This document shows positions 17,223 through 26,536 of a stretch of DNA of 64,000 bases, piece after piece. Each line of letters begins with the position of its first letter. Position 1 is the first letter of the stretch. Origin of the DNA: Parashewanella sp965200795 (lineage in GTDB: Bacteria > Pseudomonadota > Gammaproteobacteria > Enterobacterales > Shewanellaceae); NCBI GenBank assembly GCA_965200795.1, contig CBDAVB010000021.1, forward strand, positions 1-64,000. The letters are read 5' to 3'. The notes under the pieces are model-generated. The model did no database searches, was not told the DNA's origin, and worked only from the letters and a program-made list of their open reading frames with translations. A program made the position numbers and the translations under genes.

Positions 17223-18182
17223 TTAAAACCTAACGAGCGCACTGCCCCAGGCAAAACCAGCGCCAAAAGCCTCAAGTAAAAGCAATTGACCACGCTGAAT
17301 GCGACCGTCACGAATCGCCTCATCGAGTGCGATTGGTACTGAAGCCGCTGAAGTATTGCCGTGTTTTGCCAAAGTAAGTACAACTTTATCTAAGCTCATA
17401 CCCAGCTTTTTAGCCGTAGCGTTGATAATGCGGAAATTGGCCTGATGCGGGACTATCCAGTCAATATCCGTTTTTTCGATATTGTTTAACCTCACGGTTT
17501 CAGTCACGACATGAGACAGTTTAGTTACCGCGACTTTAAACACATCATTGCCTTTCATTGTCATATAATTGATGGCTTTTTCTGTTTCATGGGGACGGGC
17601 GGGAAAAGCGCACTTCAACAAATCACCTTGGCGACCATCGGCATAAATATGAGTATTGATGATGCCCTCTTCTTCCGATGCTCCAATTACCGCCGCACCA
17701 GCACCATCACCAAATAAAATGATCGTTGAGCGATCTTCCGGCTCACAGAAACGTGAAAGTACATCAGCACCAATCACCAGAATGTTTTTGTAAGCGCCGC
17801 TCTTAACAAATTGATCCGCCACGGAAAGTGAATAAATAAAGCCTGAACATGCGGCAGCGACATCAAACGCGGGGATAGTGTGTAAGCCTAACATAGCTTG
17901 AATTTCACAAGCGGACGCAGGGAATGCGTTTTCGCCGCTGGTCGTACCGCAGATGATCATATCAATATCTTCCGCGGACATGTCTGCCATTTCCAGAGCT
18001 TTCAGACTGGCTTGGTAGCCCATAGTCGCAACGGATTCATCGGTTGCTGCGATTCGTCTTTCTGAAATGCCCGTACGTTCCACAATCCACTGATCTGAAG
18101 TTTCAACCATTTGCTCAAGATCTTGATTACTACGCACCTGCACTGGCAGATAACTACCAGTACCAAGAATTTTTGTATGCAT
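17223..18182 (-). CDS. fabH: 3-oxoacyl-ACP synthase III (KAS III)
   Basis: 319 residues. It starts fatty-acid synthesis by joining acetyl-CoA to malonyl-ACP. Cys112 is in AAACSGFIYSL, His in VPHQANFRI (about 244) and Asn in KHGNTSAASVP (about 274), all at the positions known from E. coli. It starts 11 bases after plsX. A second KAS III-like gene is present at 29935-31002. Confidence 0.97.
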   Translation of the reverse strand: MHTKILGTGSYLPVQVRSNQDLEQMVETSDQWIVERTGISERRIAATDESVATMGYQASLKALEMADMSAEDIDMIICGTTSGENAFPASACEIQAMLGLHTIPAFDVAAACSGFIYSLSVADQFVKSGAYKNILVIGADVLSRFCEPEDRSTIILFGDGAGAAVIGASEEEGIINTHIYADGRQGDLLKCAFPARPHETEKAINYMTMKGNDVFKVAVTKLSHVVTETVRLNNIEKTDIDWIVPHQANFRIINATAKKLGMSLDKVVLTLAKHGNTSAASVPIALDEAIRDGRIQRGQLLLLEAFGAGFAWGSALVRF

Positions 18183-18193
18183 AAAAATAGGTA

Positions 18194-19219
18194 CTAACTA
18201 TTAATGTCTAAAAGAATCGACTCTAATCTGTCACTGATCAGTTCAGGAAGCCGACGTTGAGCCTCGGTTACCGCTAAATTAATCGCGGTCAAAAATGCTG
18301 TCTCATCAGCATTACCGTGGCTTTTAACAACTACACCACGCAATCCTACCAGACTTGCGCCGTTGTAGTGGTCGGGGTTCATCTGGTTAAAAACAGAATG
18401 GATTCGTGAACTTAGGAACTTGGAGAGAATTCGAACAAACCGCCCTTTAGTTAAGCCTTCTTTTAACCGACTTACTAAGAGTTTAGCTATTCCTTCTGAA
18501 GTTTTTAATGTGATATTACCAACAAAACCATCGCATACGATAACGTCAGTATTGCCTGAGTACATGTCATGACCTTCAGCGTAGCCTGTGTAATTAACCT
18601 GAGCGGATTGCTGCAACAACAAGCCAGCTTGCTGAACCTGGTCATTTCCTTTAATTTCCTCTATCCCTACATTAAGCAGGGACACCTGCGGATGAGCTTT
18701 GCTTTCGACCGTCTCACAGACGACTGAGCCCATTATCGCAAATTGAAATAATGTCTCAGAGCAGCAAGAAACATTGGCTCCGAGATCTAACACATAAACA
18801 GGTTTATTTTGAGCGGTAGGGAGGCGCCCTATCAAAGCAGGCCTGTCAATACCCGGCAGGGTTTTAAGCACGACTTTCGACATCGCCATTAACGCGCCGG
18901 TATTGCCGGCACTGATACAAGCATCGGCTTTTTTATCCCGGACTAAATCGATCGTCAGACGCATCGAGCTTTTTTTACGGGTACGCAAAGCTTGCGAAGG
19001 TCTGTCCGACATAGAGACAATCTCATCAGTATGTAAGATTTCTATTCTTGATGATAGGTTTTCAGACTTATCGAGATAAGGCTCTATTTTAGCGGAATCA
19101 CCAACTAAAATGAGTTTTAATGAGGAGTTCCGCCGCAATGCACGCATTGCGGCAGGCACTGTAACCGGAGGGCCGTAATCGCCCCCCATCGCATCTAACG
19201 CAAGCGTCAGACTCGTCAT
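18194..19219 (-). CDS. plsX: Phosphate acyltransferase PlsX
   Basis: 341 residues. It makes acyl-phosphate from acyl-ACP for phospholipid synthesis. The N-terminus LALDAMGGDYGPPVTVPAA and the central SAGNTGALMA are family signatures, and GFVGNITLKTSEG lies near residue 228. Position between rpmF and fabH is conserved across gammaproteobacteria. Confidence 0.97.
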   Translation of the reverse strand: MTSLTLALDAMGGDYGPPVTVPAAMRALRRNSSLKLILVGDSAKIEPYLDKSENLSSRIEILHTDEIVSMSDRPSQALRTRKKSSMRLTIDLVRDKKADACISAGNTGALMAMSKVVLKTLPGIDRPALIGRLPTAQNKPVYVLDLGANVSCCSETLFQFAIMGSVVCETVESKAHPQVSLLNVGIEEIKGNDQVQQAGLLLQQSAQVNYTGYAEGHDMYSGNTDVIVCDGFVGNITLKTSEGIAKLLVSRLKEGLTKGRFVRILSKFLSSRIHSVFNQMNPDHYNGASLVGLRGVVVKSHGNADETAFLTAINLAVTEAQRRLPELISDRLESILLDINS

Positions 19220-19233
19220 AAGCTATCAACTAA

Positions 19234-19404
19234 TTACTTGTTAATAACTTTTTTGCCGCGGTAGTAACCGTCAGCAGTCACGTTGTGACGCAGGTGTAAC
19301 TCACCAGTAGTCGCGTCAGTTGATAATTGAGCCGTGCTCAATGCATCATGCGAACGACGCATACCGCGCTTTGAACGTGATTTTTTATTCTGTTGTACAG
19401 CCAT
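19234..19404 (-). CDS. rpmF: 50S ribosomal protein L32
   Basis: A 56-residue protein starting MAVQQNKKSRSKRGMRRSHD and ending RGKKVINK. It is the zinc-free form of L32, without the paired CxxC ribbons. It starts 15 bases after yceD and is followed 14 bases later by plsX, the conserved order that couples ribosome and lipid synthesis. The ATG is at 19404-19402. Confidence 0.97.
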   Translation of the reverse strand: MAVQQNKKSRSKRGMRRSHDALSTAQLSTDATTGELHLRHNVTADGYYRGKKVINK

Positions 19405-19419
19405 TGCCTGTCTCCTAGA

Positions 19420-19947
19420 TTACTTGCTCTTCAATTTTTCTAACACCGTAAACGGATTCGGTTTTTCCTTTTCTTGGACTACCTTAATCTCGCCTACAAC
19501 CACGTCTTTCGATCCCTGGTGACATGATTCATTATCATGCATAGGAATGAGAGGCATGGCAGTGATCAATTCATCTTCGATCAATTGATGTAACCGTATT
19601 TCGCCAATTTCATTGCAGTCAATCGGGTCATACGCTTCCGGGAGCTCATCGATCTCCGTTTGAGTCCGGCAAGGACTAAAACAAAAGTCGACCGTAACCT
19701 TTGTATTAAAAGGTGTCATGCAGCGTTGACATGTCAGAGTGAGCTCCGTCACAGCCTTCCCTCTCAGGTAGACTATCCCCTGTAAATCTTCACCACATTC
19801 CAATGACACTGATACATCGGAACAGTCGCCGGCACATAACTCATTCAATCGCTTTAACTGTTTGCCAGGAACAGTCCCTTGATAATCAAGGCGGCTTTGG
19901 GCTGCACGTAACGGATCGATTGAAACCGGTATCTTTACTGTTTGCAT
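19420..19947 (-). CDS. yceD: YceD/DUF177 family protein
   Basis: 175 residues, close to the E. coli length of 173. It has the paired CAGDCSDV and LTCQRCMTPF segments and the C-terminal KEKPNPFTVLEKLK that mark YceD. The family is tied to 23S rRNA accumulation in plants and bacteria, but its exact role is unsettled. It is first in the yceD-rpmF-plsX-fab cluster, directly after a promoter-like sequence. Confidence 0.93.
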   Translation of the reverse strand: MQTVKIPVSIDPLRAAQSRLDYQGTVPGKQLKRLNELCAGDCSDVSVSLECGEDLQGIVYLRGKAVTELTLTCQRCMTPFNTKVTVDFCFSPCRTQTEIDELPEAYDPIDCNEIGEIRLHQLIEDELITAMPLIPMHDNESCHQGSKDVVVGEIKVVQEKEKPNPFTVLEKLKSK

Positions 19948-19958
19948 AAGGCGCGCAT

Positions 19959-19985
19959 ATTATAGTTTGACAACGCTTGAGTCAA
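19959..19985 (-). promoter_or_regulatory. Promoter of the yceD-rpmF-fab operon
   Basis: On the minus strand a TTGACT (19985-19980) and a TATAAT (19964-19959) are separated by 15 bases, shorter than the optimal 17. The -10 box lies only 11 bases from the yceD ATG, so the expected transcript would have a leader of about 5 bases and be nearly leaderless. Confidence 0.55.
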
Positions 19986-21110
19986 AGAAAAAATTCACAC
20001 ACACATCACCCAAAGCAATTTGGTGCGTTTTCAAATCATCGCATTGAAATTAACGGAAGCGGAATTTTACCTAAGCAACGACTTGTAAACAAGCAATCAA
20101 CGCTTAAATAAATTGCAATTAACTAATCAGCATACGCAACATGCTGAAATAATTAAATCATCAACCCCTTATATTGCAAGTTTTTTTCTTTTTGCCGCAC
20201 ACCCCGCTACATACGAACAGTTTTTGAACTTGCTACATTCTCTCTTAAAATTGGCGCCCATTTAACCGAACTCAACTAAAGCTTGTTTCACTTTGCCTAT
20301 GCATTCAGGGCACAGAGGTTCGTCGTCTGTTTCACGGCTTCCTGACCTGAAAGCCGCGGACGAAAAAACAGCCGGTGAGTTCTGGTAACGGCTCAGTTTT
20401 CAACCACGTCAGAAAAGACGGTAAACGCAATCTGGAAACCCTTTTCGGAGTCGTCGCACATCGTATTAATAACGGTCACTGAAGCCGTTCAAGGCTCTTC
20501 CGACGATCAAAATAAAGCCAGATTGTTACAGCTTGATGTATTACGGTTACGGGTAGAAAATAGAACTATCTTTCATGTCAGAGTCATTTCTTACGGAGAT
20601 CTTACAGATGGAACCTATGAGTTGATGACCGCTGTAAAGGCATAGATAGGTAGCTGCACAGGATGAGCACTATTTAAACTCTCCATTTATTTGTTAATTT
20701 CTGCGGTTCTCTTTTCGTTCAAAAGTGATGATGGTTCGTAATAAACTACCCCGCGGCAAGCCAGCTGTCTCGTTTTCGGGTCGACTTCGCTGCGCGCAGC
20801 GGTGTATTAATCTCAGAACAAGGCTAACGCTTCATCCGGCCAAGGGGTTTAAGCAAAGCAGGGGCAGCGGGCTAAATGTGTGTGTTATTTTAACCATTTG
20901 AGCTTAAAAGAGAAAAAACAATCACCGTTTTTAGCCCGCTACCGTTACATTGAACGTTCAGCTGATTTATTTAGATTCAAACTTTTAGAGTACACTTCGA
21001 ACATGCCTGATGGAGTACTTGATATCGTTATCAGCAAACAGGTAAATTTATTATTTCTATTTTTAAATAAATATGGCACATTTCTTCGGTTTATAATAAC
21101 AGGAATAACG
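19986..21110. other. 1.1-kb region without a convincing gene
   Basis: Between the fab operon promoter and ggt I see AT-rich sequence to about 20300, then fragments that look like broken coding sequence. One stop-free stretch at about 20460-20645 on the + strand encodes a 60-residue tail ending LTDGTYELMTAVKA, without a start codon. The usual neighbours upstream of yceD (maf, rluC) are absent. A frame at 20880 runs into ggt but has no recognisable content and is not supported as a start. The region is probably a rearrangement scar. Confidence 0.4.
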
Positions 21111-22850
21111 ATGCGTTTATCCAAGTCGCTTAAAGTGCTGTTAATTGCATTAGCAACGGCTCTGATACCTTTTTCACAAGTTACATGGGCCGGCTCTTCT
21201 GCGATTCACAGCCGTATGGCCACCGCTCAGCCTGATTGGGCTAAACACGGCATGGTCTCAAGCCAAGAGGCGTTAGCAAGCCAAATCGGTGTGGATATTT
21301 TAAAACAAGGCGGTAATGCGGTTGATGCCGCTGTTGCCGTTGGTTACGCGCTTGCGGTGACATTACCACGAGCCGGTAATGTCGGCGGCGGCGGTTTTAT
21401 GATGGTGTACTTAAAGGAACAGAATAAAACCGTTGCGATTGATTACCGCGAAATGGCACCGAATAACGCTCATAAGGACATGTTCTTAAATGAAAATGGT
21501 GATGCGGTAAGTCAGCTAAGCCGTTCTCATGGTTTGGCTATTGGCGTTCCCGGGACCGTTATGGGGTTAAACCAATCACTCGAAAAATACGGAACGCTCA
21601 GCCTGAGACAAGTTATACAGCCGGCGATTAAGCTGGCTAAAGACGGTATAAAAGTCACGCCTGATCTCGCCGTTTCACTAAACAGCTTGAAGCGTCGTTT
21701 AATGAAATGGCCGAGTTCGGCAGAAATTTTCTTTAAACCAGATGGTTCAAACTATGAAATCGGTGAAATCCTAAAGCAGCCGGAACTTGCGCATACGCTT
21801 GCTTTAATCGCGGAAAAAGGCACTGACGGCTTTTATAAAGGTGAAACCGCGGAAAAAATCGCTAACGCGGTTCAGCGGGCCGGCGGAATCATGACAGTGA
21901 ATGATATCGCGAGTTATAAGGCTATCGAGAGAAAACCTGTATCGGGTTCTTACCGCGGTTATAAAGTGGTATCAATGCCGCCGCCGTCCTCAGGAGGTGT
22001 TCACGTTATTGAGATGTTGAACGTGCTTGAGAACTTCCCGATCAGAGAGCTAGGTCATAACACGGCGCAAACTATTCATTTGATGGCTGAAACCATGAAA
22101 TACGCTTATGCTGACAGAAGCAAACACTTAGGTGATCCTGACTATACTCCCGTGCCTTTAAAGCAATTGACGAATAAAGCTTACGCCAGGCAAATTGCTG
22201 ATAAGATTATTTTCAACAAGGCAACGCCATCAAGCGAAATTAAGCCTGCTAAATTCGCGCCTTATGAGAGCGATCAGACCACTCATTACTCCGTTGCCGA
22301 TAAGTGGGGTAACCTTGTATCTAACACTTATACTCTGAATTTCAGCTACGGTTCCGGCCTTGTAGCTAAAGGCACCGGAGTTTTATTAAATAATGAAATG
22401 GATGACTTTTCGGCAAAACCCGGCGTTCCTAACGGTTACGGCCTGATTGGTGGTGAAGCTAACTCCGTTCAGCCTCGTAAACGTCCGCTGAGCTCCATGA
22501 GTCCGACTATCGTATTTGACAGCGAGGGTAAACCCGTTTTAGTGACGGGTACGCCCGGTGGTTCTCGTATTATCACCACTACGTTACAAATTATTTTGAA
22601 TGTTATTGACCACCGGCTAAACGTTACCGAAGCCAGTAACGCACCTCGGATTCACCATCAGTGGATGCCTGATGAAATTCGAGTAGAAAAGAGTTTGAAC
22701 AAAGATACTATTCGAATTCTTGAACGCATGGGGCATAAAATTAACGTAAAGAGCGCTATGGGCAGCACTCAGTCCATTGAATTAACAGAACAAGGTTTAT
22801 TCGGCGCCTCAGACTTGCGCCGTGCGGGAAGTGCCGTAGCCGGATATTAA
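21111..22850 (+). CDS. ggt: Gamma-glutamyltransferase
   Basis: A periplasmic enzyme that hydrolyses glutathione and transfers gamma-glutamyl groups. From the ATG at 21111 (AGGA upstream) it has 579 residues, matching the E. coli enzyme. Signal peptide about 1-28, ending VTWAGSS. The precursor self-cleaves before a threonine: Thr391 in DQTTHYSVAD, the same number as the E. coli nucleophile. PLSSMSPTIVF, GTPGGSRIITT and the lid region are present. The frame is open 231 bases further upstream, but that stretch lacks family features. The stop codon overlaps that of the convergent gene. Confidence 0.95.
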   Translation: MRLSKSLKVLLIALATALIPFSQVTWAGSSAIHSRMATAQPDWAKHGMVSSQEALASQIGVDILKQGGNAVDAAVAVGYALAVTLPRAGNVGGGGFMMVYLKEQNKTVAIDYREMAPNNAHKDMFLNENGDAVSQLSRSHGLAIGVPGTVMGLNQSLEKYGTLSLRQVIQPAIKLAKDGIKVTPDLAVSLNSLKRRLMKWPSSAEIFFKPDGSNYEIGEILKQPELAHTLALIAEKGTDGFYKGETAEKIANAVQRAGGIMTVNDIASYKAIERKPVSGSYRGYKVVSMPPPSSGGVHVIEMLNVLENFPIRELGHNTAQTIHLMAETMKYAYADRSKHLGDPDYTPVPLKQLTNKAYARQIADKIIFNKATPSSEIKPAKFAPYESDQTTHYSVADKWGNLVSNTYTLNFSYGSGLVAKGTGVLLNNEMDDFSAKPGVPNGYGLIGGEANSVQPRKRPLSSMSPTIVFDSEGKPVLVTGTPGGSRIITTTLQIILNVIDHRLNVTEASNAPRIHHQWMPDEIRVEKSLNKDTIRILERMGHKINVKSAMGSTQSIELTEQGLFGASDLRRAGSAVAGY

Positions 22851-24100
22851 AATCTATCGATACTATACGGGGAAAGATCCACATCGGTTTCTTCCCCCGT
22901 TATCTTTTGTGTTATTAACCTGGCGGAGATGGCTGACCAGGTTAATCCCAGATGCTGATGCCCGAAAGACACAAATACATCGTCCGCTTTTGTGCCGCTG
23001 ATCACCGGCAAACTGTCAGGAAATGACGGCCTGAACCCCATCCATGCCTGAGCACCCTCATAACAGGCTTCATTTTCCAATTCCGGTAAAACCGCTTTTC
23101 CGTGAATTTTAAAGCGATCGGAGCAACCTTTAGCAGGCGGGTTATCCAACCCGCCGAACTCAACCATACCCGCTAGCCGAGTCCCCTTGTTCATCGGCGT
23201 GATAATAAATTTTCGCTCAAAGGAAGTTACCGGCCGACTCAGACCGCTTTTATGAGACAACATCAAATGATAGCCGCGCTCTGTATCCAGCGGCACTTTA
23301 TGGCCGAGTGGCTTTAAAAACGCTTTTGACCATGCCCCTGTCGTGAGTAAGGTTTTATCAAATGAGGATAGTGAAAGCTCATTTTGTTCAGATGAAGACA
23401 CTATCCGGTTATCATGTCTGTTTTCTAGTTTACCTTTAACGAATTTACCGCCGAGTGAGATAAACTTTTCAAAAACAGCTAAACATAAGGCCCGCGGATC
23501 AAGTGTGTGACCCGTTTCCGTGAAATACAGGGCATGTTCAATTTTATCTGATAGTGAAGGTTCAAGCTTTCTGGCTTCCTCACCGGAAATAAGTCTGACA
23601 GCAACACCCGCGTCTGAATAGGTTCGCCATTCTCTGACTACAACTGACAAAGGCGTATTTTCAAATACCAGTAAACTGCCGTCAAATCTGACTAACCCGG
23701 AACAGCCGGCTTCTTCTGTCAGTTTTTTCATTTCATCAATAGCGAGGGAGTTTAAGGATCTTATGGCTCGCGAATTATAATCGCGCTTCGCGGGTATCAT
23801 ATTGACAAGGAAACGGCAAAACCAAGGCAGAGCTTTAATAAAATAATTAGGTTTTATTCGAAACGGCCCTAAAGGATCAAGCAACATTTTCGGTAGTCGC
23901 ATTAGTAAAGAAAAGTCAGCCAGGGGGAAAACTTCGGAAGTAGCAAAATGACCGGCATTTCCATAGGACGCGCTTTCACATATACCTTCCTTGTCTATTA
24001 ATGTTACCTGAAATCCCTGCTTTTGAAGCTGATACGCTGAAGTGACACCAATGATGCCGGCACCTACAACACATACTGTCTCTTTAGTATTATTTTTCAC
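22847..24100 (-). CDS. D-amino acid dehydrogenase-type FAD oxidoreductase (D-hydroxyproline oxidation)
   Basis: A 417-residue DAO-fold flavoprotein. The FAD-binding beta-alpha-beta motif VVGAGIIGVTSAYQLQKQG is at residues 11-29. The C-terminal end contains VSFGHQHLGLTWSA, the usual substrate and FAD closing motif of DadA-like enzymes. In a hydroxyproline cluster this subunit oxidises cis-4-hydroxy-D-proline, the epimerase product, to pyrroline-4-hydroxy-2-carboxylate. It is 22 bases downstream of the dehydratase gene in the same operon. General D-amino acid dehydrogenase activity is the alternative; context favours hydroxyproline. Confidence 0.85.
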   Translation of the reverse strand: MKNNTKETVCVVGAGIIGVTSAYQLQKQGFQVTLIDKEGICESASYGNAGHFATSEVFPLADFSLLMRLPKMLLDPLGPFRIKPNYFIKALPWFCRFLVNMIPAKRDYNSRAIRSLNSLAIDEMKKLTEEAGCSGLVRFDGSLLVFENTPLSVVVREWRTYSDAGVAVRLISGEEARKLEPSLSDKIEHALYFTETGHTLDPRALCLAVFEKFISLGGKFVKGKLENRHDNRIVSSSEQNELSLSSFDKTLLTTGAWSKAFLKPLGHKVPLDTERGYHLMLSHKSGLSRPVTSFERKFIITPMNKGTRLAGMVEFGGLDNPPAKGCSDRFKIHGKAVLPELENEACYEGAQAWMGFRPSFPDSLPVISGTKADDVFVSFGHQHLGLTWSAISARLITQKITGEETDVDLSPYSIDRF

Positions 24101-24122
24101 AGTGTCCGTTTCCTTATCATTG

Positions 24123-25163
24123 TTATCTCAGCAAAAAACCTTGCTGAAAAACATCTTCTTCATCAATCAGAAATTCGTGCTGCCCCGTGATGTATGAACG
24201 ACCGGAAACCACCGGAGTAACAGCTGATTTACCATGGAAATCTACAGATTCCCTGGCATGAACAAGCATTCGCCCGCCGACGATACTTTCTATCGTCAAT
24301 GTCTCATTAAGCGGAACCTGATTTTTAGCGTGTAACAAGGCAATTCGCGCTGAAACACCGGTACCTGTCGGTGAGCGATCCACTTCACCGTCAGCAAAAA
24401 CGCAAACGTGTTTAGAGTGAAAATTATCCTGACTGACGTCAGAGGAGGTAAAAATGGTGCCGTATAAAAATGACAAGTCATCTTCTGACGGGTGCTCAAT
24501 ACTGTAATCAGCCATAACTTGATGTTTTATCTTTCTGCCTAAATCAATCAGCTGAGCGACATTATCTGGCCCACAAGAAATGCCGTATCGGTCAGCGTCG
24601 ACAAAGGCATAGTATGCGCCGCCAAAACCGATGTCATATTTTATCTCTCCCAGCTCTTCTATTTGCGCCGTTTTATCAATGGCTTCCGCCCATGAAGGTA
24701 CATTATCAAAACTGACCTGAATTTTTCCTTCTGCGTCACGACTTGCGGTAGCGACAATCAGACCCGCGGGCGCGTCAATTTTTACAACCCGCGGTGTGTC
24801 GTCTAATTTAATCGCACCTGACTGACAGGCAACTTTAACCAGAGCCAAAATCGCATGACCGCACATGCTGCTGTAACCTTCGTTATGCAGAAATAACACA
24901 CCAAAATCGGCGTCTGGAGTTACAGGCTCTGTTATTACCGCCGCGTACATATCCGCATGACCGCGCGGTTCGTAAATAATCAGTTTTCTGAGATGGTCCA
25001 AGTGTTCCGAAGCATATTGACGCTTATCGAGAATGGTCTTGCCTTTAATCTCAGGGTAACCGCCGGTTACGATTCTCAGCGGCTCACCTTCGGTATGCGC
25101 GTCTATCGTTTCGATTTTATTAAATTTTTGTAATATATTTTGTTTAAAATTTAACGGTCTCAT
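24123..25163 (-). CDS. lhpH: Trans-3-hydroxy-L-proline dehydratase (proline racemase superfamily)
   Basis: 346 residues from the ATG at 25163, chosen because GGAG lies 7 bases upstream; the frame is open for 18 more codons. The proline racemase fold is clear: TIDAHTEGEPLR, YEPRGHADM, Cys101 in SSMCGHAIL. The second catalytic position is Thr266 in RSPTGTGVSA instead of Cys. This Cys/Thr pair is the known signature of trans-3-hydroxy-L-proline dehydratases, which give pyrroline-2-carboxylate. The true epimerase with both cysteines is encoded at 26537-27535, so the two paralogues have divided roles. Confidence 0.88.
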   Translation of the reverse strand: MRPLNFKQNILQKFNKIETIDAHTEGEPLRIVTGGYPEIKGKTILDKRQYASEHLDHLRKLIIYEPRGHADMYAAVITEPVTPDADFGVLFLHNEGYSSMCGHAILALVKVACQSGAIKLDDTPRVVKIDAPAGLIVATASRDAEGKIQVSFDNVPSWAEAIDKTAQIEELGEIKYDIGFGGAYYAFVDADRYGISCGPDNVAQLIDLGRKIKHQVMADYSIEHPSEDDLSFLYGTIFTSSDVSQDNFHSKHVCVFADGEVDRSPTGTGVSARIALLHAKNQVPLNETLTIESIVGGRMLVHARESVDFHGKSAVTPVVSGRSYITGQHEFLIDEEDVFQQGFLLR

Positions 25164-25240
25164 TTTATACTCCGCATCTACTTCACTTCTCAAGAACCCT
25201 GACAGAAGCAGAAACATATTTATCTTTTATTTTCCGGAGG

Positions 25241-25252
25241 ATTGTATACAAT
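25241..25252. promoter_or_regulatory. Likely GntR operator of the hydroxyproline cluster
   Basis: ATTGTATACAAT is a perfect 12-bp palindrome in the 163-base divergent promoter region between the dehydratase and deaminase genes. TTGTATACAA-type sites are recognised by FCD-subgroup GntR regulators, and such a regulator is encoded at 29228-29899. One site could control both directions. The site is seen; binding is inferred. Confidence 0.6.
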
Positions 25253-25326
25253 ATACCTAAATTTGACAAACGAAATAATAATGGCAACTTAAGATAGCTC
25301 TCAAGTTGACCTGAGAGGTCTGAAAG

Positions 25327-26238
25327 ATGAAAATAAAATGGCAAGGCGTTTTCCCGGCGATATCGACCCAATTTAACGATAATGGCAGCATAAACTTCGA
25401 ATCGAATGCTCGAATGCTTGAAGATTTGATCAATGACGGCGTTGACGGAATCATCGCTCTGGGCACTATCGGTGAAAATGCTTCTCTGTCGGCAGAGGAA
25501 AAACGTCAGTTTATAAAACATACCGTTGAAACGGTAAACGGACGTATCACGGTTATTTCCGGTTGTACGGAATATACGGCTGAACTTGCTTCTGCTTATG
25601 CAAAAGATGTTAAAGAACTCGGTGTTGACGGCCTAATGTTACTTCCTGCGATGGTTTATCACGGAACTGACAGAGAAGTTGTGACGCACTATCAGACCGT
25701 TGCTCGCGCTAACCCTGAACTGCCAATCATGATTTACAATAACCCTGTTGGTTACGGCGTTGACGTAAACCTTGATATGACAGAAATCCTAGCCGCTGAA
25801 CCCAATATTGTCGCAATTAAAGAGTCAACAACGGACACAAGACGTCTCACAGAACTGCGAAGTCGTTTCGGTGATCGTTTTATCTTATTCTGCGGTGTTG
25901 ATGATATTGCACTGGAAAGTATTTTACTGGGCGCAACGGGTTGGATTTCAGGGCTTACCAATGTATTCCCTAGAGAATCAGTGGCGTTAATGAAATTAGC
26001 CCGTGAAGGCCGAATTAAAGAGGCGCGTGAAATATATCGCTGGTTTATGCCGTTACTTCGTCTTGATACTATTCCGACGCTGGTTCAATGCATTAAATTC
26101 GCTGAGCAAATTGTTGGCCGGGGCAGTGAGAAAGTGCGCCTTCCGAGAATGGAGCTTATCGGTGAGGAAAGAGCTTATGTCGAAAATGTTGTAAATCACG
26201 CCCTTAACACTCGCATTGACTTAACAAAGTATTTCTGA
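25327..26238 (+). CDS. lhpC: Pyrroline-4-hydroxy-2-carboxylate deaminase (DapA/NanA family)
   Basis: A 303-residue class I aldolase-fold enzyme. The Schiff-base Lys165 is in AIKESTTDTRR and Tyr137 in IYNNPVGYG; the GTIGENASLS loop sits near residue 44. In hydroxyproline pathways this family deaminates pyrroline-4-hydroxy-2-carboxylate to 2-oxoglutarate semialdehyde, and the neighbours supply the preceding and following steps. GAGAGG precedes the ATG. Other members of the family make dihydrodipicolinate or cleave sialic acid; context argues against both. Confidence 0.88.
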   Translation: MKIKWQGVFPAISTQFNDNGSINFESNARMLEDLINDGVDGIIALGTIGENASLSAEEKRQFIKHTVETVNGRITVISGCTEYTAELASAYAKDVKELGVDGLMLLPAMVYHGTDREVVTHYQTVARANPELPIMIYNNPVGYGVDVNLDMTEILAAEPNIVAIKESTTDTRRLTELRSRFGDRFILFCGVDDIALESILLGATGWISGLTNVFPRESVALMKLAREGRIKEAREIYRWFMPLLRLDTIPTLVQCIKFAEQIVGRGSEKVRLPRMELIGEERAYVENVVNHALNTRIDLTKYF

Positions 26239-26306
26239 TGCAAAAGTGATTATTCAGCGGTTGACGCCACTCCGGCGCGGACTGGAATCCTGCGCCTTTT
26301 TATCTA

Positions 26307-26465
26307 AGTACCTGGCTATAAGTTTTTCGATATTTTTGGCGCTCAGGTTAAGTGCTCTACAAGGCGCTCTTGCGCGGTAATACCGGCAGTCTTTCAAACA
26401 AGTGTAACGCCGTAGAGTGCTTAAGATTGGCGTCAGAAAAGTGAAAAAACTTATCATCGGGTACT
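26307..26465. mobile_element. 159-bp MITE-B, copy 1
   Basis: Starts AGTACCTGGCTATAAGTTTT and ends with the near inverse, with TA duplications at 26305-26306 and 26466-26467. The interior is also partly palindromic (GTGCTCTAC against GTAGAGTGC). A second copy, about 85% similar by eye, follows galK at 45219. It lies between the deaminase and epimerase genes of the hydroxyproline operon, where its hairpin could affect read-through. Confidence 0.8.
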
Positions 26466-26536
26466 TACATGAGTAAAGTCTCCGGATACCAGCCTACGCC
26501 GGTATGACAAATTAAAAACTATTTTTCGAGCATTTT

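Noticed and set aside
20880..21110. Extended N-terminus of the ggt frame
   Set aside because: The ATG at 21111 has a ribosome site and begins a proper signal peptide; the resulting length and Thr391 numbering agree with E. coli.
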